A model generated the notes under the pieces. That model did not search any database and was not told where the DNA came from. It worked only from the letters and a program-made list of their open reading frames with translations. This document shows, in pieces, positions 1 through 8,761 of a stretch of DNA of 64,000 nt. The position numbers and the translations under genes are program-made. This DNA is from Bdellovibrio sp. ZAP7 (GTDB lineage: Bacteria; Bdellovibrionota_B; Oligoflexia; Oligoflexales; RGVZ01): contig CAMDKS010000013.1 of NCBI GenBank assembly GCA_945900755.1, positions 1 to 64,000 on the forward strand. Reading direction: 5' to 3'. How positions within the stretch are numbered: position 1 is the stretch's first letter; the number at the start of each line of letters is the position of its first letter.

Positions 1-3000
1 GCGGCAGGTACCGCGCCTGCCTGGAGCTCTGCTAGCAACGTTCATACGCTGCAAATTCCTATGGCCTCTGCCGCCACGGTAACGGCGGGACTTTTAAGTA
101 AAACTGATTATGATAGTTTTGTGGCTAAGCTTGATAAAACAGGCGGAACCATGTCAGGCAGTATTAATTTAGGTGGTAATGATCTTCGTAATATCGCCAA
201 TGTTATTCTTGGTACAGGTGACAGTACGGGTACACCAGTGGCGGGGACCTTTATGGGACCTTCCGGGTTGGGTACTGATATTTCCGGTACTGATTTAACG
301 TTTGATGCTTCTAAAGGTACCGGAAGTTCTGGATCTGGAGGTTTCGCGTTTCGCGTAGCTCCTTCCGGCGGTGCGTCGGGTGCGACCGCTAATACCCTTG
401 CAACCGCAATGAAATTATCGAATCAAGGATTTTTGGGAATTGGGACGACATCACCAACTTCGAGTATTGATGTTACGGGCGCAATAACCCAGAGGGGAAT
501 CGCGGCTCCTGCTGTCAGTGCTTCAGCTCAGGGCCGTATATATTTTGATTCTACGACTAATAAATTCATGGTTTCAGAACATGCAGGAGCCTATCAGCCT
601 CTTGTTGGCGCTGGTACCGTAACCTCCGTATCTGGAAGTGGTCCTATTTCTGTTGCAACAGGAACAACAACACCAGCGATATCTATAACTCAAGCCGATT
701 CGACTCATGATGGTTATGTAAGCTCGACAGATTGGAATACGTTTAACAATAAAATATCTTCAACCCGAACGATTACGGCTGGAACTGGACTATCAGGTGG
801 TGGTGATCTTTCTGCGGATAGGACCCTTAGTTTAGGCGTAGCCACTAACACAACCCTCGGCGGAATGAAAGCTACAACCGGAAAAATCACGTTAGATGGT
901 GCTGGAGCAATCACAAATATCGCGGCTGATACAGCGGCTAGTGTCACGGGCACTGTAGCGATCGCCAACGGTGGTACAGGTCAAATTACTGCTGGTGCGG
1001 CACTTACGGCATTATTGCCGACTCAAACAAGTAATAGCGGCAAAGTTCTGACGACTGACGGCACTTCAGCGTCATGGACAACCGCTACAGGAGTTCAAAG
1101 TCTTAACGGATTAACTGGCGCTACACAAACGTTTGGAATTAATACTGCTTCAGGAACCGCGCCAGCGTGGGGCTCTGCAACTACTGTTCATACACTCACT
1201 ATTCCGATGGCGTCAGCTACTAGCGTAACAGCTGGTCTACTTAGCAAAACGGATTACGATAGCTTTGTTGCTAAACTGGATAAAGCCGGCGGCACCATGT
1301 CAGGCAGTATCAACATTGGTGGTAATGATTTGACGAATACCGCTAATATTGTACTCGGCACCGGCAATGCCACCGCAACTCCAGTAGGAGGAACGCTTTC
1401 AGCACCTAATGCAACTGGTACAGATATTTCTGGTTCTAATTTGACGTTTGACGCGTCTAAAGGTACTGGAAGTTCTGGATCTGGCGGATTTATCTTTCGT
1501 ACAACAGCTTCCGGTGGAGCAAGTGGAACTACTGCAAATACACTTGCAGCGTCTATGAAATTGACTAATGCAGGATATCTTGGGATTGGGACCACGAGTC
1601 CCTCGGCAGTATTGCATCTTAAAGCTGGAACTGCGACAGCAAGCACTGCCCCTCTAAAATTGACATCAGGCACAGTTTTAACAACTCCTGAAGCTGGAGC
1701 CATTGAGTATGACGGTACTAGCCTCTATTACACGGACAGCACCGCCACTCGCCAAATGATCTCAACTTCCTCAGGGGCGACCACCTATACCGGTGCTATC
1801 ACAATGAGTGCAGCAGGCACAGGTCTTGCCGTCACCAATAATGCGACCATTGGCGGAACCCTTGCAGTCACAGGAGTCGCCACTCTATCGGGCGGCGCAG
1901 CGGTCGGAGCTAACCAAAATTTTGCGATGGCTTCAGGTACCGGAACATTCAACCAAACCTATACCGGGACAACCACATCGGCATCGACAATCATTGCCGA
2001 CTCGGTAACAACAGCCCCCGCTCAACAAATCAGTGCTGATGGTCTAACGAGCGGCAGCATCATGTCCCTCAGCTCTACGTCAACAGCCGCCGCTGCCGGC
2101 AACACTGGACTCGATATTGGTATTTCTGGTGCTAACGCAACGTCATCCATCACTCGTTACGGAATGAAGTCCTCAGTCACAGCAACCGGTACCACTTCCA
2201 CCAACGTCGGGGGCTACTTTACGGCGTCTGGTGCAACTAATAACTATGGACTCATTGTTGATAGCGGAAATGTTGGAATTGGGACTACTGCTCCAATCAC
2301 TAAACTTGAAATTATTGATAATACTAACGGCTCGCTAATAACACGTATTTACAATAGTAATAGCGGTTCAGGTGCATACGCAGGATTGCAAACCAGAAGT
2401 GATACTGCCGTTGCCAATCTGATGACATTTTCTTCTACCTATGGTGGAAACCTTGCAAATACTACGATGCTTTATTCTGGTGGTGCGTGGCCTATTGCCC
2501 TCGGGACCAATAGTGCTGAAAGATTTAGAATTGACTCAAATGGCAATATAGGTATCGGTACGACATCCCCACTTTACCAGCTACACATGGCAAAAACGAC
2601 AGGTGATAACGTCCTTTACGTAAGTGCAGGAACGCCAACTACTACTGCAGGAGATTCATATTTGATGCTTGCTTCCTCCAGAGCAGATACCGGTGTCGGA
2701 CATGTCGTTAAAATCCAGTCAGTAGCACCGTCAGTTGGTAAGGCTGATATGGCATTTCTAACTCAGCCTTCAAGTGGCGTTTTCACTGAGAGAATGAGGA
2801 TTGATAATGCGGGCAACGTGGGTATTGGTTACACCAACCCGCTCGACAAGTTGGTGGTCGCGGCCGACGCTGACGGCAACGCAGTGTTTACCGGCAGGTC
2901 TCCCGGCGGAGTTGGGAACAACAATCGATTCAAGCTTTTGGCCTATTCGCATGGCGGCGGATCTGGATACGGAGGCGGTTTGAAGATTCAGACCACAACT

Positions 3001-4917
3001 CCCGCCAATGCTTTCGCGGATCGGCTTACGATCGACTCCTCCGGCAACATCGGGATTGGCACCACGTCTCCCACCGCAGTACTCCATCTTAAAGCTGGCA
3101 CTTCGACTGCAAACACTGCACCACTAAAATTGACATCGGGACCGGTATTAACAACAGCTGAAGCAGGTGCCCTTGAGTACGACGGTACGAGTCTGTTTTA
3201 TACCAACGATTCTGCGCAAAGGCTCACAATTGCAACAACAGCGGGTGCCTTAAGCTCCTTAGCGGTGACAAGTAACGCCACCGTCGGCGGCACACTCGGT
3301 GTCACTGGTGCCACGACTTTTAGCGGTGGCGCAACGGTTGCGGCGAATCAGAACTTTGCCATGTCATCAGGTACCGGAACATTTACGCAAACATATACTG
3401 GCATAACAACGGGCGCACAAACAATTACTGCTAATTCAGTGACTACCGCTTCGGTTGAGTCAGTAAGCGCAAATGGATTAACAAGTGGAAATATTTTAAA
3501 TCTTACTTCGACGTCAACAGCCGCCGCCGCAGGTAACACGGGTCTTAACATTGGCATCTCTGGTGCAAACGGCACTTCTTCTATTACTCGTTACGGGATG
3601 CAGTCCGCGGTAACGGCGACAGGTACTTCGTCGACTAACGTCGCAGGATACTTTTCGGCTTCTGGCGCAACTAATAATTATGGATTGATCGTAGCTAACG
3701 GAAATGTGGGAATCGGCACGACATCTCCAGCGGCTAAGCTTCATGTCGATGGTGATGGGGAGTTGCTTCGAATTGGTGACAGCGCTCTCACAGATAAATA
3801 CATCACGTTCCGAGATACCTTGCAGGGAGTCATGTTTGGACTTGATGCTGATCTGGGCGGACTACTAGGTGCTGCGTTGATTCAGGCAGGTACCAACAAA
3901 GGTTTCGGAGTTACGGTCGGCACTTCGACGTTTGGCACAGGCACGCCATCGTTTTATATTGATAAACTCGGGGCCGTCGGTATCGGCACGACATCACCAG
4001 ATTACTTGCTAGATGTCACTGCCAGCACGACCGGCGGAACTGTCATTCAGGTCAAAAATCCTACCGCCGGTACGGGAAACTACGCAGACTTAAGGGTGGG
4101 GACCGATGCTGGGACCCTTGATATTGTGACTACATCCAGCACATGGACCACGAATGGCTGGAACGTCCAGGCCGGAACTTCGATTGGTGCAAACGGTCTT
4201 GGCGGGCTAAGCATTGGAGCGAGCAATTCCGTGGGTATCCTGCGCTTCTATACGGGTGGTAGTGCGGACACCAACGAGCGTATGCGGGTCGACGCTAGCG
4301 GCAACGTAGGTATCGGCACGACGAGTCCATCCGCAATGGTGCACGTGTTGAGTAGCGATAGCGCTACGGCGGCGTTAGAAGGTGGTTCAGGAAATTCACG
4401 ATTAAATTTTCGCAACACGGCCACCGGATCTGTCGGCACCGATGGCTCTTTTCTTGGTATTACGTCCACTGGCAACACGCAGCTTTGGAACTATGAAAAT
4501 GCTTTTATCCAAATAGCGACTAACGACACTGAACGCGTCCGCATTGACCCTGCGGGCAACGTCGGTATCGGGACGACAACTCCAGGACAAAAGCTCGACG
4601 TTGCTGGGTCAATCACGGCCGCGATGAACTCTGTGACCTTTAGCGCGACGCCGACATTCAATGCGGCCCTTGGCAATACCCAAAAAATCACCTTAACAGG
4701 TAACGTCACTAGTTCGACCTTGTCTAACGCAACGGCGGGGCAAATGCTGTATTTCATCATCTGCCAAGACGCGACGGGGTCACGCACATTCGCTTGGCCG
4801 GCCAATGTCAAAAATGGAATGACTATTGGGACAACACTTAGCAAATGCAATGCTCAAAATTTTATCTTTGACGGAACCAATGCGTATGCCCTAGGGCCAG
4901 GATCAACTAACATGTAA
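1..4917 (+). CDS. Mosaic trimeric fibre/adhesin (MAT-like), 5'-truncated by window edge
   Basis: The frame is open from base 1: codons before the first ATG (61) encode AAGTAPAW...VHTL, matching an internal repeat (ASGTAPAW...VHTL from about 1147), so the true start lies upstream. The visible part is about 1,638 residues, rich in Gly/Thr/Ser/Ala. It carries ten G-I-G-x-T-x-P motifs (near 439, 1583, 2277, 2551, 2821, 3052, 3711, 3979, 4309 and 4564), each followed by a short xxLxV strand. This is the phage-tail-fibre-like pattern of Bdellovibrio mosaic adhesive trimer proteins. Larger duplications have offsets of 1146 nt (1 vs 1147) and 1470 nt (1601 vs 3071). The last ~100 residues form a distinct domain with two cysteines and a TGNVTSSTLSNATAGQ segment. 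The inferred role is a surface or periplasmic fibre for prey or surface recognition. The family call is by motif only, and no secretion signal is visible. Confidence 0.75.
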   Translation, partial: AAGTAPAWSSASNVHTLQIPMASAATVTAGLLSKTDYDSFVAKLDKTGGTMSGSINLGGNDLRNIANVILGTGDSTGTPVAGTFMGPSGLGTDISGTDLTFDASKGTGSSGSGGFAFRVAPSGGASGATANTLATAMKLSNQGFLGIGTTSPTSSIDVTGAITQRGIAAPAVSASAQGRIYFDSTTNKFMVSEHAGAYQPLVGAGTVTSVSGSGPISVATGTTTPAISITQADSTHDGYVSSTDWNTFNNKISSTRTITAGTGLSGGGDLSADRTLSLGVATNTTLGGMKATTGKITLDGAGAITNIAADTAASVTGTVAIANGGTGQITAGAALTALLPTQTSNSGKVLTTDGTSASWTTATGVQSLNGLTGATQTFGINTASGTAPAWGSATTVHTLTIPMASATSVTAGLLSKTDYDSFVAKLDKAGGTMSGSINIGGNDLTNTANIVLGTGNATATPVGGTLSAPNATGTDISGSNLTFDASKGTGSSGSGGFIFRTTASGGASGTTANTLAASMKLTNAGYLGIGTTSPSAVLHLKAGTATASTAPLKLTSGTVLTTPEAGAIEYDGTSLYYTDSTATRQMISTSSGATTYTGAITMSAAGTGLAVTNNATIGGTLAVTGVATLSGGAAVGANQNFAMASGTGTFNQTYTGTTTSASTIIADSVTTAPAQQISADGLTSGSIMSLSSTSTAAAAGNTGLDIGISGANATSSITRYGMKSSVTATGTTSTNVGGYFTASGATNNYGLIVDSGNVGIGTTAPITKLEIIDNTNGSLITRIYNSNSGSGAYAGLQTRSDTAVANLMTFSSTYGGNLANTTMLYSGGAWPIALGTNSAERFRIDSNGNIGIGTTSPLYQLHMAKTTGDNVLYVSAGTPTTTAGDSYLMLASSRADTGVGHVVKIQSVAPSVGKADMAFLTQPSSGVFTERMRIDNAGNVGIGYTNPLDKLVVAADADGNAVFTGRSPGGVGNNNRFKLLAYSHGGGSGYGGGLKIQTTTPANAFADRLTIDSSGNIGIGTTSPTAVLHLKAGTSTANTAPLKLTSGPVLTTAEAGALEYDGTSLFYTNDSAQRLTIATTAGALSSLAVTSNATVGGTLGVTGATTFSGGATVAANQNFAMSSGTGTFTQTYTGITTGAQTITANSVTTASVESVSANGLTSGNILNLTSTSTAAAAGNTGLNIGISGANGTSSITRYGMQSAVTATGTSSTNVAGYFSASGATNNYGLIVANGNVGIGTTSPAAKLHVDGDGELLRIGDSALTDKYITFRDTLQGVMFGLDADLGGLLGAALIQAGTNKGFGVTVGTSTFGTGTPSFYIDKLGAVGIGTTSPDYLLDVTASTTGGTVIQVKNPTAGTGNYADLRVGTDAGTLDIVTTSSTWTTNGWNVQAGTSIGANGLGGLSIGASNSVGILRFYTGGSADTNERMRVDASGNVGIGTTSPSAMVHVLSSDSATAALEGGSGNSRLNFRNTATGSVGTDGSFLGITSTGNTQLWNYENAFIQIATNDTERVRIDPAGNVGIGTTTPGQKLDVAGSITAAMNSVTFSATPTFNAALGNTQKITLTGNVTSSTLSNATAGQMLYFIICQDATGSRTFAWPANVKNGMTIGTTLSKCNAQNFIFDGTNAYALGPGSTNM

Positions 4918-4946
4918 TGGTCGTCTGGCTCCGGCGAAAATAATAT

Positions 4947-6803
4947 CTAATGACCAACTTTTTCATTCTTGGATTTTTTATCTTTTAAATTTTCACTTTT
5001 CGAATTGCTTTGGCTATGTGTGTTTTTAGCTTCAGTGACTCCTGAAGAACCACTCGCTTTACTGTCGCCGGACTGTGCGACTGGCGGATCTGTTTGAGGA
5101 ATACTGCTTTCAGCGGCCCAGCTAAAGTTTGCGTCTGCGGTGTAGACATTCGTCACCTTTATGATTTTACCATTTGTGTCGTAGACTGTATTTGCGATAG
5201 GGCCGATCTCGTTGGCTTCTGATTTTTGCACTCCGCCAGTGACAGCCTCAGAGGACACTTCCTCAACTCGCCCTGCATAGTCAGTCGTGCGGCGAAATTC
5301 TTTGACAGGTTGATTGAGGTTATTAATTGTCTTCTTGATGATTTCCGATCCACCAGATTTGTCTTTTTGCTCTGATTGAGTCGTGGATGTTTGCAGATTC
5401 GAGGTGATGGTGGTTTGGCTGAAGCCTTGGTCAATATTTCGCGTGCCGATATTGCCAACAGAATCATAGACGACAGAAATATCCTTGGTTTGTTTATTGG
5501 TGGTTTCCTCGACCTGATGAATGGGCCTTCCGAGATCGTCAAATTTATCGATGGCAATAGTATGCGTGGACTCCGGGCCAACGTCTTTTTGGTTTGTCGC
5601 GCGGCCTTTGTTATCGTAAACATACGTTGTCGTTGTCGGACCAGCGTTAAACGTTAAAATTTGCCCGAATTGATTAAATTCCGTTTTGTTAATTTGTTTA
5701 GTTGTTCCCGCTATGTGATTCAGTACGGCCACTGCATGGCCATAACTATCAAATTCAAAAGATGTTTTTCGGCCATTAGCATCTTCAACGGAAAGGATTC
5801 TTCCGTAATCATCTCGAACAAATGTTTGATTTTCGATTGGCGAAGCTCGGTGCACTAGCCGATTGTTCTGAAATTGAGCCGTGTATTGCATGCGGCCAGT
5901 TTTGCTATCTTTCACTAATACTTGACCATTGCCGCCAGTTAAATTGCTTTCAAGGGCGATCCCGAAACCGTTGTTTAAGGCGGTTTTGAGAAGGCCGTTT
6001 TGATAGGTGAATTCTAATTTTTTGTCACCAAAAATAATTGCTGTTACCAAATTCGGATTCTCTGACGTTCCACGAATTAAGTATAAAGTTGGTTTTTGAC
6101 CTTCGCTTACTTGAATCGATTTTTCAGAGGATTCTATCACAAACATTCTTTGGCTGTTCGCCATTTCGATTTTGGTGGGCATTCCTTTGTCGTCGTAACT
6201 GACGTTTATAGTGTTAAGGGGGTCTTGCCGTGATTCTAATAGGCCATTGCTATTGTATTTGAAGGTGGTAGATAAGTGTGTTTTGGGGTCAATAGACTTC
6301 GTCATGCGCATGTTTTTGTCATAGGTTCTATAAACATCAGTACCATGCCCATCGAGGAATCCCGTAAAAGTCTCATCAGAGTTTTTAACCACTTCGCGCA
6401 AGCCATTTATGGCATTTACGGCCACAAAACGGGCGTCAGATTCCTTGACTAAGAATTGTTCAGGGCCCGTGCCATCTGAAACAATCATATTGTTGTCATT
6501 GGTGTAACGTAATCTTTGAGGTTGGCGCGCCTCTACTAAATTTTCATTTGGTTTTTTTGAGCTGTTGTAAACTAAAATATCTAAATCACAAGTAATGCTG
6601 CTTGTGCGCAGCGTGATAATACAGGGCGCAAAATCAATACTACCGCCGTCCTCGCCCGATATTCCTGCGGTTTGAATATTTTGAAGCATGCTAGCAGCGA
6701 TGGTTGGAGATATTTTTCCTATCGTTGTTTTCTGACCTGCGCCCCGAGTAAACCATTGGCAACTGGAAGTGAAGGCTACAAGTCCAAAAATTAATAATTT
6801 CAT
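4947..6803 (-). CDS. YD/RHS-repeat lipoprotein
   Basis: The 618-residue protein begins with a lipoprotein signal (MKLLIFGLVAFTSSC, Cys15), so it is probably anchored in a membrane. A GAGGAC Shine-Dalgarno stands before ATG 6803. Residues ~120-480 hold degenerate YD repeats (YDDKGMPTKI, YDNKGRATNQ, YDSVGNIGTRN, FDSYGHAVAV) of the RHS type. No complete RHS core or C-terminal toxin domain follows. The tail is a charged, Lys/Ser/Asn-rich stretch. It converges on the fibre gene, with 29 bases between stops. RHS repeats usually form a shell or sugar-binding beta structure; the role here is unknown. Confidence 0.7.
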   Translation of the reverse strand: MKLLIFGLVAFTSSCQWFTRGAGQKTTIGKISPTIAASMLQNIQTAGISGEDGGSIDFAPCIITLRTSSITCDLDILVYNSSKKPNENLVEARQPQRLRYTNDNNMIVSDGTGPEQFLVKESDARFVAVNAINGLREVVKNSDETFTGFLDGHGTDVYRTYDKNMRMTKSIDPKTHLSTTFKYNSNGLLESRQDPLNTINVSYDDKGMPTKIEMANSQRMFVIESSEKSIQVSEGQKPTLYLIRGTSENPNLVTAIIFGDKKLEFTYQNGLLKTALNNGFGIALESNLTGGNGQVLVKDSKTGRMQYTAQFQNNRLVHRASPIENQTFVRDDYGRILSVEDANGRKTSFEFDSYGHAVAVLNHIAGTTKQINKTEFNQFGQILTFNAGPTTTTYVYDNKGRATNQKDVGPESTHTIAIDKFDDLGRPIHQVEETTNKQTKDISVVYDSVGNIGTRNIDQGFSQTTITSNLQTSTTQSEQKDKSGGSEIIKKTINNLNQPVKEFRRTTDYAGRVEEVSSEAVTGGVQKSEANEIGPIANTVYDTNGKIIKVTNVYTADANFSWAAESSIPQTDPPVAQSGDSKASGSSGVTEAKNTHSQSNSKSENLKDKKSKNEKVGH

Positions 6804-7131
6804 TTAAACGTCCTCAGTTAGATGATGAATATATTTCGAGTACTAATTAAATTTTTGCGCCGTACGTAATATGAATATAATATAATATTATTGCGGCAAT
6901 ATCTATAGCGTCCCGGAAAAAGGCAAATAGAGTTTTTAGCACCCATCTGCGTCAGCCCTCTGTGTCAAAAAGGATGAGACAGATATGTGAACAATCAGAA
7001 AGTCTGGTGGAGCAAGGCCAACGCTATGATTTGAAACGACTTCTGTCGTTCATTGTATTTGATATTAGGTCGCTCCTATCTTGCGACTTTCGCCCCCTTC
7101 CTGGCAATAGGATATCGGCCATTGCTAGATT
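6804..7131. other. AT-rich gene-free stretch
   Basis: There are 328 bases between the YD-repeat lipoprotein start and the gene remnant. The part from 6838 to 6900 is very AT-rich (runs such as ataatataatattatt) and may hold the promoter of the minus-strand lipoprotein, but I could not fix -35/-10 boxes. A short plus-strand frame from 6962 has no convincing start or composition. Confidence 0.4.
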
Positions 7132-7684
7132 TCAATTTATATCCGACAACGACGCAAGGAAAAGCATGTAACCGTTTTCAATAAAAGTCTTTGAATAGCC
7201 TGCCAGCGGGAAACCAATATCAGTAGCCAGAATTTCGCCATTTATGACGCTGGTAATATCTTTCAACATCGCTTGGTGACGCGACGCTAGAAGAGTGTTG
7301 TATTTCGACAACGAGTTCTCATACACTGATCGCGCATACAATGTAAAACGGCGTGCATGGATACTGAGCTCTAAAAGTGTCAAATACTGGACCTGTCAAT
7401 TTTTTGTTTTCGACTATGCGCAAAACTCTGGCCAGAGAATAGAGAAACTGCGACGTGTAAAGTACAACCTCATCGCCTTTATTTACATAGGTCCGATCAA
7501 CCCAAAGGAGTTTTCCATCCGCACGTTTCGTCAAAAATCCGTAAGCTTTGTTAAATTCAGCGACTATGTTCTCGAGTATATAAGTTTGATTGCAACGATC
7601 TGCGAACTCTACAAGAGACGCGGTACTCAGTTGCGCATTATAGTTTTGACAAAGTACCCCATACAAACGTAAATGGGCACGTGC
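7132..7684 (-). pseudogene. Frameshifted, N-terminally truncated gene remnant
   Basis: Two minus-strand frames read as one helical protein. The first (7684 down to ~7377) gives LVEFADRCNQTYILENIVAEF and ends LTGPVFDT. The second (from ~7376 down to 7132) continues LLELSIHARRFTLYARSVYE. Removing one base from the A4 run at 7373-7376 (T4 on the coding strand) joins them. The first frame has a stop just upstream (7685-7687) and no ATG or clear ribosome site, so its 5' end is also lost, or it uses TTG at 7666. No family was recognised. A sequencing error in the homopolymer could mimic the shift, but not the missing N-terminus. Confidence 0.55.
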
Positions 7685-7710
7685 TCAGCCAGTCCCGACT
7701 TCCTGTACAC

Positions 7711-8046
7711 CTAGGATTCGCCCCCAGGTGAGGACTTCAGCCATGCGACCATCAATTGTTTAATGATCCTTTGATAAGGTGTTTTTTCTCGTTCGGCCTT
7801 AAATTTGAAGGCAGCAAGCAGAGGTTCAGGAATTTTGATACTGATTAACTTGCTTTTGTGTTGAGCCCGGGGATCGGTCAGTTGGCGAAAATTCTCCAAA
7901 AATTCCACGATCGCGGAAACATCCTCAACATCGTGTTGGACTATTTGTGAATTGCTGGCTAATTGCAAGGGGCGGCTGTTCCCAGCATTTTTTTTCTCAC
8001 GTGACGCAGACCGATCACTAACGAGGATTTTAGGTATCTTCTTCAT
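7711..8046 (-). CDS. Small protein with ribbon-helix-helix-like C-terminus, antitoxin-like
   Basis: The 111-residue protein has a charged, low-complexity N-terminus. A C-terminal stretch (KLISIKIPEPLLAAFKFKAE followed by RIIKQLMVAWL, residues ~65-104) has the strand plus two-helix pattern of CopG/BrnA-type ribbon-helix-helix proteins. Its ATG overlaps the stop of the nucleotidyltransferase by 4 bases (ATGA), so the two are translationally coupled. The pair resembles a nucleotidyltransferase toxin with a small DNA-binding partner. Here the NTase comes first, the reverse of many modules. Calling it an antitoxin is inference. Confidence 0.6.
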   Translation of the reverse strand: MKKIPKILVSDRSASREKKNAGNSRPLQLASNSQIVQHDVEDVSAIVEFLENFRQLTDPRAQHKSKLISIKIPEPLLAAFKFKAEREKTPYQRIIKQLMVAWLKSSPGGES

Positions 8047-8510
8047 TTTTGAAGGGCCTTCAATACTTTAACGTCCTCTAAATCCTGTGGTCGTCCCGCA
8101 TCCATCTTCATTTTAATCAAGTCCTCGATGCTCAATACATTGATTTTCCCTAGGCCAAATTTCTTGGTGACGCTTTTCATGCGGCTCAGGTCGTGCGTAA
8201 TGATCACATCCAACACCTCCAATGGATTTGTCGGATTGTAAAAACTCCAAGCAATGAGATTTCTTTTAGCGATATATTCTTCTTTAAAATGAAAAATCTC
8301 TTTTGCGGTAACAGGAAGGCGCGGGCTGAAGCCTAGATCCTTCATGCATTGCTCCACCGATTTAAAAAAGTCCTCCGAATGCCTGACAACGATATCAATG
8401 TCCACCGTACCCCTTGGGGCGCCATGGAGCGCAACCGCATACCCCCCAACGAGAGCGTATGGAATTTTTCGTGCCGTGAAGCCTGTGACAATTCGTTCTA
8501 GGAAATTCAT
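8043..8510 (-). CDS. Nucleotidyltransferase-fold protein (MNT/AbiEii-like)
   Basis: The start was set at ATG 8508-8510 because GGGAGG lies 10 bases upstream; a longer frame to 8630 would run through the promoter. The 155-residue product has the pol-beta NTase signature: GG at residues 22-23 (ALVGGYAVALHG) and D37-x-D39 (TVDIDIVV), with a C-terminal LSIEDLIKMKMDAGRPQDLED segment. That tail is typical of small nucleotidyltransferases paired with antitoxins or used as domestic substrate modifiers. It is first in a two-gene unit with the RHH-like protein. Toxin activity is inferred from family and context only. Confidence 0.75.
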   Translation of the reverse strand: MNFLERIVTGFTARKIPYALVGGYAVALHGAPRGTVDIDIVVRHSEDFFKSVEQCMKDLGFSPRLPVTAKEIFHFKEEYIAKRNLIAWSFYNPTNPLEVLDVIITHDLSRMKSVTKKFGLGKINVLSIEDLIKMKMDAGRPQDLEDVKVLKALQK

Positions 8511-8532
8511 AGATTCATGGCCTCCCAGCGTT

Positions 8533-8552
8533 AGTATATACCAGTATATACC
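8533..8552. repeat. Tandem 10-bp operator-like repeat
   Basis: Two perfect head-to-tail copies of agtatatacc (8533-8542, 8543-8552) overlap the -10 box and start region of the NTase/RHH promoter. Ten-base spacing puts both on one DNA face, as expected for cooperative binding of a ribbon-helix-helix repressor. Confidence 0.65.
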
Positions 8553-8571
8553 ATGTGCCATCAAAGTACAA
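8543..8571 (-). promoter_or_regulatory. Sigma70-like promoter for the NTase/RHH pair
   Basis: Read on the minus strand: TTGTAC (8571-8566), a 17-base spacer, then TATACT (8548-8543), about 33 bases before the chosen ATG at 8510. The -10 lies inside the tandem 10-bp repeat. Confidence 0.65.
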
Positions 8572-8583
8572 TAGTATTTTGAA

Positions 8584-8605
8584 TGGGCATTTTCACAAAT
8601 GCCCA
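8584..8605. repeat. 9-bp perfect inverted repeat (hairpin)
   Basis: tgggcattt / aaatgccca arms with a 4-base loop. It lies between the secreted protein gene (stop at 8762) and the NTase promoter. It could terminate the upstream minus-strand transcript (a weak U-rich tail follows) or act as an upstream regulatory site. Confidence 0.45.
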
Positions 8606-8761
8606 AGCTCCCCATAGAGTGTTTTCCCATGCAACCTCCGAAGATTGGGAGATCGCTGTGCGTCCAACTCGAAAGACGATTCTTTGCTTTTCCGGCTCCT
8701 CAAAAATATTTTAGGTGCTCTCAAAATTCCCAGCGCATCGTCTCAAATGAACTCAATGTCA

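Noticed and set aside
1254-1703. Long minus-strand frames inside the fibre gene
   Set aside because: They mirror the Gly/Thr/Ala-rich repeats of the plus-strand gene and have no ribosome site or family resemblance.
6962-7171. Plus-strand frame of 69 codons
   Set aside because: Starts at GTG without a ribosome site, overlaps the remnant gene and has no recognisable content.
7295-7672. Plus-strand frame of 125 codons
   Set aside because: It lies opposite the decayed minus-strand gene, whose joined translation looks far more protein-like.
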